This document shows, in pieces, positions 11,645 to 24,232 of a DNA stretch of 64,000 nt. Origin of the DNA: Pachyseris speciosa (lineage: Eukaryota; Cnidaria; Anthozoa; Scleractinia; Pachyseridae); assembly GCA_016490735.1 (NCBI GenBank), contig JAEMWC010000239.1, positions 231,001 to 295,000 on the forward strand, written 5' to 3'. Every line of letters starts with the position of its first letter. Position 1 is the stretch's first letter. The position numbers and the translations under genes were made by a program. The notes beneath the pieces were generated by a model, which worked only from the letters and a program-made list of their open reading frames with translations, searched no databases and was not told the origin of the DNA.

Positions 11645-13204
11645 CACTGATCGCAGGCGCCTCTTCTGCTTTGTTCCCGAACGCACAAAAGAAGATAATT
11701 AGCACTCGCTGTTCAGCTCAAGTGGGAAGTAGTGACTGAGACGCCTTGCATCTCAATAAAAGCGGTTCCGTTTGAACATTTGATTGAGCTTTGTGTATGT
11801 GTGTTGTGGTCTTGAATATTTTTCAACAATCAGGTCTATGAACTACTGCAAATCCATTTGCAGTGTTAGAAATCCGGTCGGTTTCGCACTAATCGTAGTT
11901 TTCAATCTAGATGCCTTTGTTTTAACAGCTGATTTGTGTTTTGTGTTGTTTGTTTTTAGCATGTGATGTTTTCAACTAGCGGTTTGCTGAACAATTTTAA
12001 AACAACATGCAGTGTGAGAGATACGGCACGTTTGGTACTAATTAAAAATTGAATAGATCTCTTTGTTCTTCTTTGTTTTCCGGCAAAAAAAGCGGAAACA
12101 AAAAACAAGGAGATATGCCGTGGCATTTGCACGTGCAGTGTAACTAAAGCTGGTGGTTTGGAGAACGAGGGTAAGTTTTATTAGCCGGTTTAATTTTTTC
12201 TGCTTGTAACTCTTTATCTAATATCGTACCCAGATATCCCACATCTGGTAAAGTTAAAAAGTACGCCATTTCTCATTGGCTACTGGAAAAAGGGTTACCA
12301 CAATCTAATGTATGCCCTGATTGGCTCTTGTTAGTGCGGCTTTTTTGTGGCTTCATTTTCGTGGAAATATTCAACATGGCAGTATGGAAAACGCGAGCAA
12401 TAGTTTAAACGCCGTTTCTGAGGCAAGACAGCTGGGAGGAAATTTTTTCCGACGCCGGGAAAGCTTTGAGATTAAAACGAACTGTTCAAAAACTGTGTGA
12501 GATTTGTGTCGGAGGCACAAACGAACTTCCCAAGTTCTGTTGCAGATCTTGTTTTGATAACAGAATTTAGCTGCAACATTTTTCTGATAATAATCGGACA
12601 AAAATATCACCCTACACTGCCTGTTGCTCACCGCTACCTCCGGACGGATAAAATTATCTGGAACTTTCCGGCCTCTAGATATATATCGGCGTGAAACCTG
12701 GCTTCAAGACTACCATCTGCCTCGCTCCAGGAAACATTCATTCTTGCACAAGACACTCCCACTGAGTTAAAATTATTTACTTGATCGTCGATCACAGGGT
12801 TGAGCGGCGAAGCCACAATTACAATTGACTCGGTCCTTTCATTTCTTCTTTGCAGCGAAATGATCGTAATGTGAAGAAAGCGCTTGATAAATTAGCAGTC
12901 GGGAGAATAATTAACCAATCTTAGCCGTTGACAAAAACCTCCTGTATTGCTTCTTTTAGCTTTGGTTTGATTTTGAAGTTTTCTTCTCCTCTGGACCGCA
13001 AAGCCGTTTGAAAAGCCCTCTCAAAGTCCATTTATCTATCGCTCATAAACAAAATAAGGACAAGCATGCGTAGTGATAGTGAGGCCCTTATATCGGGCCT
13101 GGTTCTTACTGAGCATGCTCCAAATTCGATCTTTACCAGATCTCCCTTTCGCTCGGCCGTGTGAGATCGGGGTACAAGATTACCCTTTATCTGTCAGATT
13201 TTGT
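11335..13204. other. no gene seen
   Basis: Non-coding sequence. A hairpin-like inverted repeat is visible at about 11,527-11,593 (atagttact…agtaactat arms with a ggccg core). Open frames here are short and carry no motif. Confidence 0.5.
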
Positions 13205-13850
13205 AAGCCTTTTTCGCAAATTTCCTGAGGGTAGGAGGTCAAGACGACCTCGCTATTCCATTTAAGGGGTTACCACGGAAATTTTGCTGATCCACCACGC
13301 CGAAGGCTCTATCTCTGTTGTCACGTGAGAAGAAATTTCACAAGAAGTGAGCTGCTGAAAGTATTCGAGCGAGTCATTACAATTCACGGAGTGAAGTTGT
13401 GTCTTTAGCCGTTTTGTGAGTCGATTCCGGCACCTGGTATGGCAATTTTGGCGAGTTTTGACTTGTAAATAATGCAATCGGTGCAATATTTTTTCAGCAG
13501 GACCGGGTGGCTCGACACGGTTCTAAAAAATATCACAAAGGCGAAAATTACAGACCAGTGAGTGCAAGTGAAATCAAAAGCGTTATCTGCGTCGCGCTAA
13601 ACAAGGGTGAAGGAAAATGTCAAACAGATTTCAAGAAGCTGAGTGGAAGTTTGCTGGTAACGTAGACTTTTAGCTTCAAAAGATATTTTTGTTCCAAAAA
13701 CTTCAAGGCAAAGTTTCGTAGTTTTGGTGTTCTCAAAAGGCGTCCGAAACCAACACTTTTGGTTTTGCAACAAAATAAACGGTTATATTCAATGAAAATT
13801 GGTCTCATCGTCCTTAACATTTTCAAGTACAATAGACGTTATCGTGGATC
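13205..13850. repeat. dispersed repeat family R1, copy 2
   Basis: Closely parallels copy 1, including the GGACCGGGTGGCTCGACACG block at about 13,500 and the TTTGCAACAAAATAAACGG block at about 13,765. Some internal segments of copy 1 are absent. Confidence 0.7.
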
Positions 13851-14639
13851 ACGTGACGTGTCACATTACCATTTCCTTGAAAACATCACTTATTTGAGGA
13901 GCAGGTGACGGTTGTAGGAGATAATATCGAGTAAAAACGCTTTTCATAACGCATATTAATTATTTCCAGCATATCAAGTTTGGAATGACCGTCCATCGTT
14001 CTAAACAGAAAAATTATAAGGGAAAGGTCATTTTTCGGCCCAGAATTCAAACTTTCCTTGTTGATAATCTAGAAACTGAAACTCGTGAACAGTCTGACCA
14101 GGCGTAGAAATTAAAATCTTGGACGAAACTACTGGAGAAAATAGGCCTCCTGGGGCCAAAAATTCCTTCTCCAATAGGTGTGAGTCAACAATATCCCTAA
14201 AGTAACTTCCCTTTCCCCCCTCCCCCTTTTCAACGTTGAAGTTGGGAAGTCACCATTGTCAGGGAAACGGTTAGGAGGCGCAGACAACATTGAATTGGGG
14301 GGAGGGGGGCTTTGAGACTCAATTGATCATTGTGTGCACGTACAAAAGCTTCTAAGCTCAATTTTCTCAACAGTTTTGTCCAAGATTGTAGATGGGTTGG
14401 ATTTCCATTGGAAACGCTGAGTTAAACGTTAAATCCACCACCAATTCGCTGATTTAAGAATTTTTCACATTTTGATCACGTGGCTGGTCAGGTGATCAAA
14501 TTATACGTTAAGGCAAAAGAGGACAACAACATTTATCTTCAGAGAAAGATTCATCCTGTTCTAAGCAATCTGGAGAAAGATATTGGCGATCAACAATATT
14601 TCTGAACATATTTCGAAACCCAGGCCTTAAACGGCGTGT
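13851..14639. other. no gene seen
   Basis: Non-coding, with polypyrimidine/polypurine stretches near 14,200-14,310. No coding or structural signal that I can support. Confidence 0.45.
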
Positions 14640-15000
14640 GTTGTCTGCTTTTATTAATCCCAAATATGTATTTTACCAATTAATATTAAATAGTGTAGTA
14701 AGGGGAAAGATGATGCTGTATCTTGTAAGCTTCGAAATTTAAGTTGATTTGATAGCATAGAATAATACTTTTCCAAACTTTTACAAAATAGATTCGAGTA
14801 AGGACAGTTAAAGAAAAGGTGGTGCAATGTCTCCGGTTCGCGGCTACAAAAAGTACACTCATCGTGCTCATTGTATCCAATTTGAAATAATTTCGTGTAG
14901 GTATAAAGTATCGAATTTAAGAGTTTATATTGAAAGGCTTTGACATAAGCTATAATGTAGGGAAGAGTGCCAGCAAATTTAAACTATTTCTCAGTTAAGC
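14640..15000 (-). mobile_element. LINE ORF2 C-terminal fragment, decayed
   Basis: Read on the minus strand with frame changes, the segment gives the C-terminal zinc motif of L1/Tx1-like LINE ORF2 proteins: CTFCSREPETLHH…F…CPYSN, then SNQLKFRSLQDTASSF and LLHYLILIGK. Several frameshifts and stops are present. Only the extreme C-terminus of the element survives. Confidence 0.6.
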
Positions 15001-16130
15001 TGAAGTATCGTTTGAATTGTTTTGGCGTTATTAGGCAACTAAGCCTTTTTACTAATTAACAATGAATAGTAATCTCTTGATTTCACTTTTGTCACGTCAA
15101 AAATGTCATTTTTGTACATGAAAGAAGGATTACCTCTAGCCGAACCTGTACTGCACTGTTTTAAGTTGGGAGGTATTGAGTGTCTAAGACCTATCTATGT
15201 AAGAAAATTGACCTTTTCTATTTTGTTTCTTATTGTCCTGAAGGATTCCACGGTGTAAATATTTAATAAGAGATAACCGAATGGTGTAATTCCTGAGTGG
15301 TAATGCACCTTATAAAAAACAGGTTTTCCGTTTATTCTTACGTCTTTATGATTCCAAATTATAGATAACCAGCCACATGCTTCCTATATTGTGCATTTTG
15401 CTACACAAGAAAATAAAATTGGGATCTAACATGATTTGTAACTAGGTGCGCCTTACGGTAAAAGTAAAAACCAGAAAGCGTGCGTCCGGCTTCTGCAGCA
15501 CAAACGTATCCCGAGTAAAAGCTCATAGAGCGTCTTGAATCATTGAGTCTGTGATAATGAGGACCTTGCAAAGGCTCAAGTAAACCTTACATTTGATTTG
15601 TGACGACTGATTTGACAAACTGCCGTCAGTTCCTGCAACAAATTTTCCCCAAAACAATCATGAAAATATAAAATTTTTAGATATTATGCGCTAACTTTCG
15701 CAAAAGGCACGTGCAAATTTGAGAAATTGCTGTGGCCAAGTTTGCCTTGTTTGGAGATGCGATCGTTTTAACTCTGAAAAATGATAAATGAAGTAACACA
15801 GAAGAAAGAACACGAAATATTATAAAACCAAATTTACTTACAAATTTATAGACAAAAATTATGAGCCATTTTCGCACTTTTTGATAGAGCGTTTAAGAAT
15901 AAGAGCATTCGATCACCTGAACAGTGCCGACAAGGATATCTACAATGATCGTAACTATCATTTGTATAACCGTAAAACTCCAACAAGTACCTGGAAATTC
16001 GCTGTAACTCCTGGGCCCATATTCTTGTTTTGAATCACTTAATTCTATCGTTCGCAAAATCGCCTTCGAGTGAGTGTTTCCTTTGTTGGAAAGAAGAAAT
16101 AAAGTGCCATTTTTAACAATGAAAAGAATG
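15001..16130. other. no gene seen
   Basis: AT-rich, non-coding. Part may belong to the same decayed LINE on its upstream side, but no motif can be read. Confidence 0.4.
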
Positions 16131-16137
16131 ATGACAA

Positions 16138-16138
16138 C

Positions 16139-16175
<37 letters not shown>

Positions 16176-16212
16176 AACTTTTTATTAATAAATAATAGTA
16201 ATAATAATAATC
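16138..16212. repeat. (AAT)n microsatellite
   Basis: Uninterrupted AAT repeats at 16,138-16,174, followed by degenerate AATAAT sequence to 16,212. Confidence 0.95.
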
Positions 16213-16410
16213 CTCTATTTTTGAGATTTTGAATCACATTGGCAAAACGGAGTATTAATCGCACTTAACAAGAAGTTATTATCGCCGGTAAAGCTGGACC
16301 AAACTCCTTCTCAACGATCTCAATTTTAATTGCAAAAATTTAATTATGCCGGTCTTCAGGAGTACGGAGCCCCCAACATCAACCAAAAAATTTTGAGATG
16401 GAAAAGGACT

Positions 16411-16552
16411 TCTTATAAGTCGACTTATAACTGGTCCAACTCGTCTTATAATAAATCCGTAGACCTTTTTTTTTCCTTGTCCTTGTCGACTTATAATTCG
16501 TCCAGTCGAGTTATAAGTCGACTTATAACTCACCCAGTCGAGTTATAAGTGG
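16411..16552. repeat. clustered palindromes with TTATAAGTCGACTTATAA core
   Basis: The motif ATAAGTCGACTTAT recurs in whole or half form at 16,411-16,431, 16,441-16,450, 16,486-16,496, 16,508-16,531 and 16,538-16,550. The 24 bp at 16,508-16,531 form a perfect palindrome. This could be the core of a small palindromic element or a cluster of sites for a symmetric DNA-binding protein. Confidence 0.75.
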
Positions 16553-17090
16553 ACGGGAGACTGAACCGAGAATCCAATATGGAGGACCGAAACGACCTCA
16601 CTGAACATAACTTTAATCTCGAATTTTACGTCTTCTCTGGTACATGGCCAGAAACTGAGTTCCAGGCAGTTGAGGTGAATACTAACAATCAGAGGTTTAG
16701 CAAAAAGGAAACATGTATCCAATCTTCCAATCGAGGAACTCTCGCTCTCTGCCTCGTTATCTGACATTGTCACAACTTAGAACTTAGAATAGATACCTCC
16801 TTAATCTAGAGATTCCCCTAATACTGAGAGGGACTAGGGGTCCACGGTTTAGGGACTGCGGAGGTAAGGGGGCACCTTTAGAGACCTAATGGCAGGCAGG
16901 GCTTAAAGCAACTTAGTATGTCGCTAGACACCACTTCGTAAGGGAGCAGATTTCATACGCGAATGGCTCTTGAAAAAAAATTATTAAACGATGAAACATT
17001 GGCGTGTCACTGTTGATAGCAAAGCAGGTGGCGTGGCCGGCGTAGACACGAGACTGAGATAAGAGCTTACTGATCCGGGAATATTGCAGT

Positions 17091-17405
17091 TTACAAATAA
17101 AAATAAAAAAGCACTGCTTGATTAAAAAGACGCTTCTGTTCAATGGTGTCCCAGCCTAAGGACTTGACTAGCTTGGAAGTACTTGTGGTAGTTTTATAAT
17201 TACTACAGACGAAACGGGCCGCATTCTTCTGGATTTGTTCAAGGTGATCTACATCACAGTCAGTGTGTGGGCTCCACGAGGAGAACGCATATTCAACAGT
17301 TGGTCTAACTAGGGATGGTATGTAAGCCTTCTCTCTGACTTCTGCTCTGTATGGTTTCAGTGATCTTCGAATTAGGCCATGTGACGTATTTGCCTTAGCA
17401 GCCAT
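17091..17405 (-). mobile_element. CR1/Jockey-type LINE reverse transcriptase C-terminal fragment
   Basis: A minus-strand frame of 104 codons matches the region after the catalytic core of CR1/Jockey-like reverse transcriptases: KANTSHGLIRRSL, YIPSLVRPTVEYAFSSWSPH, then DHLEQIQKNAARFV. No flanking RT or endonuclease remains, so this is a short fragment. Confidence 0.75.
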
Positions 17406-17989
17406 CTTGGAGCAATGAGAACCCCAGTGGAGGGCTTCAATTCACCTAATATAAATAAAAGCAAAATTCACAGCGACATTGGCGATTTTAAATAAGACGG
17501 ACACTTGATGGCGTTCGGGCAGAGGAGAATGCCGAGAATGAGTTTGTATTTTCAAAAGGTTAATCGTTCTGTCTGCCTGAATTACTCATTTTTTTGTTGG
17601 CAAAACGAGCTCAGAAACGTTCCGAACTTTAGGAAATTGCGACATGGACATCGGTCACTGCATGAAATTCCGACAGCGACATATGGCCCTTCCGAAATTG
17701 CGACATGTGAAGGTTTTCAGATGGGGGACATAAAGACCCCCTTTCCCCTCCCCTAACAGGGCCTCATATTTACAAGTAATGCTTTAACCATGCAATGACA
17801 GAGTTAAAGTGCACTACAATTTGCAATGAGTTATGGGTTTTTGTTCGTGTAATGATAAAACGAAGTAATTACAGTAATGTTAACAACGATGACAATGACG
17901 ATGACGAAGACGGCGACTATGATGATGATGGTAATAACGATGTAAAAGAATATAAAGTACCAAAATGCACATAATCTGTCATACAGATA

Positions 17990-19955
17990 ACCCCAAATAC
18001 CTGAACTATTCCTACGCAAATTCCTCTTCTTGATCCTTTTATAAGAGTCTGGCTTTCTTTTCACGATCAATATGAATGGACTGCTCATTATTGAGGTCCC
18101 TACAATATTGATAGATACAGTGTACTCTCCAGGGGTGGTTGGTCTGTAGGAAACTGTATAACGGCCATCATACAGGGTCATATTAACGGTCTTGAGGTCA
18201 TCATACTGTTGTGAAACTGACGCGATTGCAACTTGTAGCTCATCTATTTCACTATACGTTTCCTTGCCTGTAGAATCTTTGGCCCACTGTACCTTCCGTG
18301 AGACCCTTCCCTCTGCAACTGACAATCAAGGGTCCGTGTTGCTCGTAATTAGCTTTCCTGGTGCATCTTTCAGGGAACCAAAGTCATTTGCAATATATCT
18401 GATACCAGAACACTCTACATTTGGTATATTTGCAGATCTGGATGGCATCAGTTCTTGAAGCCTGTCTTTGATAATGTTCTTGACATTCAAAATTTCTGGT
18501 AAATTCTTTCGAAGAAGAACGTCTAGACAAAATGCCACGGTTCTCTCTATTTCCATCAGTTTACCGTCAAGGCTGGAGGCCTGATCTGCAAACGACTCTT
18601 CTAAAGTTTCTTTCTGCTTGACTAACCTTTCTATCATGCTTGCTTCGTGCTGACGGATCAATAAAATGCACTGTTGTGCCACTCTCTTCACCTTCCCTGT
18701 TGTTTTTCAATGTCACCGCCTAACTTCAATCTTCTTCTCTCCAGAGTTTCTTTCCTCGTCTTCAAACGACAGCTGTTTGTTTGAACTTCGCCCAATTTGG
18801 TTTCAATCTCGGATTTATAGTTTTCAAGACCTTGATCAATCGAGATTTTGTCGTGATCTTGATGTTCCAATTTTGCGCAGTCACGGCAAATGCAAATTTC
18901 GCAATTTGCACAAAAAAACCGAACTTCATCGTTGTGTTTCTTGCAGAAGTTTGCCCTTCGAACGTAATCTTGCACATCGCTGGTTTCAAAGTTTCTGATT
19001 TCTTTAACACGTTGACCTCTACATAGTTTCCCTTTTACATATGCCTGAGCACATTCCTCACATAAGAAGCAGTAGCACCGTGATAAAACTTCAAATAATT
19101 ATTTTCGTCACAGTTTCCACAATGTGGTGAATCGTCTTGCCCTCGTCCACTATATGCCTCCACGATGTCGACCAACTGTTTTTAAAACAGGTTGGATGGC
19201 GGGCAACTTATGTAGTTGTTAGGGCATTCGGTGATTTGACGGCACGTCGGGCAAGTCAGTTTACCTTCGGGCTGTCGTCGTAACCACGCTTCTAGACAGC
19301 TCCATATCAAACTTTGCCTATTGTTATGGTTTAAATTTTTTAAGACAATAAGCCTTTTGTTGTATGTCCGTAGGGATTTTTCCGTCCTGTTTCGCCAGAT
19401 TATAATCGGGTCAAATCGTGTTCAGTCGGAACTTGTCCCTGATGACAAATTTTTCCCAACGGTAGCCTACTTAGGAAAACGAAGACAAACTAACTGGGGG
19501 TACGTCAGCAGGTTTGACTAAGCTTTTGTCATACCGAGCACACATGTTTCGGCCTTACCCAGCCTAACCGACTAAAGTAAAAGTAACCGTACTTTACTTT
19601 TACTTTAGTCGTCTAGTATTTTTTAGCTCATGTTTTAGCGACCAAACGGCGATGAGGAGCTGAAAGCGATAAGAACGGGCCGGCTGCTATGTTTTATCTC
19701 AGTTTAATATGCTTTATACGCTATGCTAATTCGTGCATGGCTTAATAATTATTTACCAATTGCGCATGGATCTACGAAAACGATAAACGAAAACAGAACT
19801 GTTGTCGATCGGCAAGAAGACAAGTTTTTGCTTTTGCACAATGTGTGGAGACATTTCAGTATTTTTGGTTCTTTCGTGGCACTAAACTGTTCTTGGCACA
19901 CGGAACAGTCTAATTCCTTTTGAACATCATCGAAAAAACTTCTGCTTTGAGCCAT
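17990..19955 (-). pseudogene. TRIM-type E3 ligase pseudogene (RING, B-boxes, coiled coil, filamin repeat)
   Basis: Minus strand from the ATG at 19,955. The order is: first half of a RING (LDCSVCQEQF…LKCLHTLC, ~19,840-19,910); second half (SCLEAWLRR, LTCPTCRQ) only at ~19,230-19,290; B-box remnants (CGNCDEN…, CFLCEECAQAYV at ~19,040-19,130); B-box 2 (FCKKHNDEVRFFCANCEICIC, ~18,860-18,960); coiled coil (18,340-18,780); and a filamin-type repeat (18,030-18,310; MTLYDGRYTVSYRPTTPGEY). This is the TRIM2/3/71-like order, without visible NHL repeats. Breaks: ~560 bp inserted in the RING, an in-frame TAA at ~19,180, an 11-bp insertion at ~19,080, a frameshift at ~18,695, and a TGA at 18,326-18,328 before the filamin repeat. 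In life such proteins ubiquitylate targets; this copy cannot make a full protein. Confidence 0.85.
19292..19850. mobile_element. unclassified insertion splitting the TRIM RING finger
   Basis: The RING motif stops after HTLC-K at ~19,850 and resumes with SCLEAWLRR at ~19,290, so roughly 560 bp have been inserted or form an unusual intron. It contains an inverted repeat at 19,572-19,612 (GACTAAAGTAAAAGTA and its complement). I could not find clear terminal repeats or a target duplication. Confidence 0.5.
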
Positions 19956-19997
19956 CTCTGCTACCAATCTACAGATTGGTTCAGTAGAAGCATTCAA

Positions 19998-21034
19998 CAG
20001 CTACCAAAGAATCAACGGAAGTTGAAATTATAACAGTAAGCTGCGCGTGTGCTGTATTAGTTCCGTGATGTGGTAACACCGTTCAAAGTCCATTTTTTCC
20101 CAAACACCAAAACAACGTCAGTCGCCCATTAAAAACTCTTTGAAAACATGGTAATGAAAAGGAATTAAATAAAAAAAAATAGAGGGTTTGGGAGGTGATC
20201 AGTTAGCCGACCTTGGAGTACCAACCTCTTGCAATTGGTATCTATCTGAGCCCACTAACGCCGTGACTTCTTCCTTCAGGCTCTTTGAGTAGCCCTGGGT
20301 ACTGTCTCGTGAGCCTAACTTGAGCGTGACTTAATAATTTTTGCAATATATTTATTTTATTGTAAATACTGGATGAATTGTTAAAAAAAAACATAAACAT
20401 ACGTAAACATGTCGTCTATCTGCCTAGTCTTCAGTAGAGTCCTCTGCCTGCGGCATTAAGGCCGTCCCCAGCATGTATACGGGACCTCCTGGCCAATAAA
20501 GATCCATATAGATATTCTGGCGTCTCTGTCCCTGGAGAGGGGGCAGTCGGCAGAGTAGCACTTGATTAGTAAAGCATTATTAGAGTGCACTACTGACTTT
20601 TGTACAAGCTAATTTTTTACCTTCCCAGCCGTCCCTTTAAGGGAGCAAACTTAGACTTTTAAGAACTCCCCTCTGTAATCCTTTCAAACCCCGCTTCCAC
20701 AGTGAATTAGCTAGCCCTCCCCCTTCTTATGGATGCAAAAAAGTAATTTTGTGATAAATGGACTAACATAAATAAACTAAATTGCTAATGACATGTCACC
20801 TTAACAAATTGTTACCTTAATGAAAATTACTTTAGCCTGTAGAGAACTTTCATTGTCTTGACAGCGGAGTACAATTGCCATGCATAATCGTTATTTAACG
20901 AAGATGTTGCTAAGTTGAAGGGAAGCTAATGTCCCTTAGATTTTAATTATCACATAACTCTTTTACTGAAGGTATTAATTAATTAGGAGGGCTCCACTGA
21001 AAACCGCCTTGGCGAGTTGGATTCCCTCGCAAAA
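19998..21034. other. no gene seen
   Basis: Non-coding sequence between the TRIM pseudogene and a microsatellite; no supported feature. Confidence 0.5.

Positions 21035-21103
<69 letters not shown>
21035..21103. repeat. (ATT)n microsatellite
   Basis: More than 20 consecutive ATT units. Minus-strand translation gives poly-Asn, which is an artefact. Confidence 0.95.
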
Positions 21104-21170
21104 GATCATTAACACTGCTTATTATTTTTACACATTTTGAGATGAAAACTACATTAATCTGCAAAAGGTA

Positions 21171-21544
21171 TAATATGATTATTTGGGGTGTGTAGCGTCA
21201 GGGTTTCCTTCATATACAGTATTTAATTAATTGAAATAAGCCTGTACCCATAATTGGATCCTCCTTTGTCATCCGGTAAGTTGACTTCGGTCGTGTATCA
21301 GTAATTGGTGCTTAGTTGGGTTTCGAATGGAGTTATGGGCTTCCCCTACCCTGTGACCCTGAAAGAAAATTTCCCGGGATACCACGTCTTCGATTGCCGT
21401 GTTGCTAGCGTGGTTGTCCTGATGTTGTAGTGGTCATCACACCCGAATAGATACGTGGGGACGTGGGTTCTAATCCCACTCGGAGCAAATTTTCTTTCAA
21501 ACAATTATTCAATTTAATATGATTATTTGGGGTGTATAGCGTCA
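21171..21544 (+). mobile_element. tRNA-like SINE bracketed by 30-bp direct repeats
   Basis: The 30-bp sequence starting TAATATGATTATTTGGGGTG occurs at 21,171-21,200 and again at 21,515-21,544 with one mismatch. Between them, at 21,411-21,490, lies a tRNA-like segment with an A-box-like GTAGTGGTCATC and a B-box-like GGTTCTAATCCC. This is consistent with a tRNA-derived SINE and an unusually long target duplication, or with a local duplication. It is not a functional tRNA: no clean acceptor stem was seen. Confidence 0.5.
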
Positions 21545-24232
21545 AACACACAATTCAAAAACTAAGCTTTAGAAGCTTCACCACCACAGCGAGGTATATA
21601 AGCTTACATGGGCAACATGCCAATTAAATGTAAGCTTATATCTCCATCTAGAAACAAAAAAAATCAAAACCATGCATGAATAATCAGTACCTGAAGCCAT
21701 AACCTCTTGCGTTTGCACCTTTCGTCTGGCCCGGCGGTCTCCTCTTTGCACTTAAGCGACATAATAAAGCTTTAATGCGAAGGCTCCGGCAATTAAGGTT
21801 TTGGTCAATGACGCACTTGCCTGGCGCACTATGTTTACTCAGATTAGCAACTGGCGACAGCGAACGTGATCAGCCGCGAAAGTTGCCCCAAATCATTAAC
21901 TCGCCCCAAGTTTCATTCTTGTGGTCCTCACACAGTACTCTGAAAGATCACTACACCATGTTTGTCCACGACCGACCTTTCCATTCATTTTCTAGCTGTT
22001 AAGTAATAAAGCCTGTTTAAACGATTACAACATTTCATTCAACTGAACGCTCGCTCAACAATGCTAAAAATCGCTGAAAGAGTGGAAAATGTTGAACTTA
22101 GGCATACAAAAACGTGTAGAAAAAATAAAAATTATTTAACTTTCATTCAGTATTGCTTCAAGTTTCCTTTGTTCCCCAATATGTTGAATCATGTTGAAGC
22201 CGCTGAATGCTTTGCTCAACGCCCCGGTAGTTGAGTGGGAGGTACTGCCCGTTTTGGTAGGGTGGGCGGCTTGGTTTCCAAAATTGAGACCCTATGTCAG
22301 ACCAAAATACGCCATATTTCATATCCAGATCCTCAGAAATTGTCGTACTATCTTTGTTGTTTGTCGCTGTCGGTACTCCTTCCAAAAACCATACACTATT
22401 TCAGAACGTTGTGCTAAAATAATTACCCATTTTCAGACCAGCACGGGTAAAAAACCATAACATTTCGGGTGGCGTCTACCCAAGTAGTTTATAGAGTGGA
22501 GTGCCCAATCCCCCGGTCAACATTGTTGAGTAAACGTGAGTGATCCGCACCCTACTTTCAGCGTTTCACTTAGAATATAAGTTAAACGAGCGCGTGATAA
22601 GATGGCTTAATTTTGTCAGCTATACGACTGCAATGATGGATGAAGTAGCCGTTTGACAGGACCTGATATCTTCAACTCTAAGTGACCTTAGGAACAATTG
22701 GATACTTGACAAGTGGTCCATACCCAAATATCTTGCCACTGAAATGGAAATGTTTTGTCAGTCTACGTATGTCGTTTTGATCAGAGCCTTTCTATTCTCG
22801 TGCTCTCATGTGAAAGAGCTTTGTTGGTGGCCTGAAAACATCCAACCCACGCGCATAGCTTCCTTCACTATCACTGTAATTTTCTCTCACACATGTAAGA
22901 TTTATTCAGTAACATGCCCCAAAACTACATAACAGCACAGCAAAGCCGAGGGCTTTATAAACTGTTTTGTTTTTAATGTAATATTTCTATTTCCTTAACT
23001 GTGTTTCTGTATCTTCCTGAAAATTTGCACAGTTGCTACAAGCGATTATGATTTTGAAAGTTAATTGCAAGTTGAAAGTTAATTGCAAATTGCTAATTGC
23101 AACCCTTAAGTTTCGCACGGAACGAATTAATGCTTGCATTAAACTGCAGTTCCGACGAGATTGAAACGATTACATTTTGCAATTGCACGGAAAACGGTGT
23201 TCACTCCGAGGCAAATTAAATGCCCTGCAAACCAACTTAAAGACACAGAAACTAGGGTGCCCTGTAATAAAAGGAGAAATTAAACTTCAAAAGTAAAAGT
23301 AAACCACAGGGTGGCCAATTCAGCGCTGAGGTTGTTATCCAGGTAAGCTCTACGTCAAAAAATTTCAATTAAAAAAACTATACAATCAACGTCTCGTAAA
23401 GCGGACACTTTGGAGACGAGCACTACGTGTCTGATTTTGAAACGTACTATCCTGAAGTGACCTGCGTTTTTACATTCGACAACGGAGAAAAATTCAGCCA
23501 GTACTGGTCAACCTCGTGGTGTTCTCTTTAGAGAGGTGTCCGCTTTGTGAGAGTTGACTGTAATTATTATTAATTTAAAACATGTAAGTCGCCAGATGTA
23601 TTGACCAAACACAAAGCCATTGTTCGGTGTGTCGACTAATGTAACTGAAAAACCGTTTAGTGGATGAAGACATCACTTTGTTGTCAAGTAACTTTCAAGC
23701 TCTTTGTAGAACTGCATATAGTTCAAAACAACACCATCAATAAAAATACTACGATTTGACAAATTAGTATCCTTTTCCGCTCGGAAAAAGATCAGTGCAA
23801 GCGATTAATCGAATCGTGCCTTTCGTAATGTTTACTTCAGGGTTCGGTTGCCACGGTATAATCTAACAGTTTTGATCTATCACGCGAACAGCTTTGTATA
23901 ACTTTAAGTTTTAAGACCTTCGCCATCCTAATCCTCTTTCCCTCAGATATCCAAAATATCCTCGTCCTATGAACAAAGCTATTAAACGGTGCATTAACCA
24001 CACTTGCTATATTGCATTGTTTAAGATAAAAGTGCTCCTATAATCTGACTTCAAATAGACATTCTAAACGTTATGAAACACCTTTTAATTAACACAAGCA
24101 GTATCTCTTGTCAACCAAGAATCGACAGAATCTAACATGAGCCTGACAGCGGAAAGAATAATGAGTGGAAGCTCAAGCGACCTTGCAATTACGCGCACTA
24201 GTTTACAGTAATTGTGTTCTCAGTTAACAATA
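21545..24232. other. no gene seen
   Basis: Intergenic sequence downstream (3') of gene A. Short open frames (for example 22,158-22,385 minus) show no domain. The part near 24,000-24,230 is related to 8,980-9,190 next to the DTC pseudogene, so this 3' flank was duplicated together with the DTC exons. Confidence 0.5.

Noticed and set aside
15893..16264. Poly-tyrosine protein
   Set aside because: Translation of the (AAT)n microsatellite.
17831..17990. C-terminal transmembrane segment of the TRIM protein
   Set aside because: The hydrophobic Ile/Val run comes from a degenerate GAT/AAC-type simple repeat after the filamin homology ends.
20979..21164. Poly-asparagine protein
   Set aside because: Translation of the (ATT)n microsatellite.
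22158..22460. Overlapping frames on both strands as a gene
   Set aside because: No domain, no splice context and low-information sequence.
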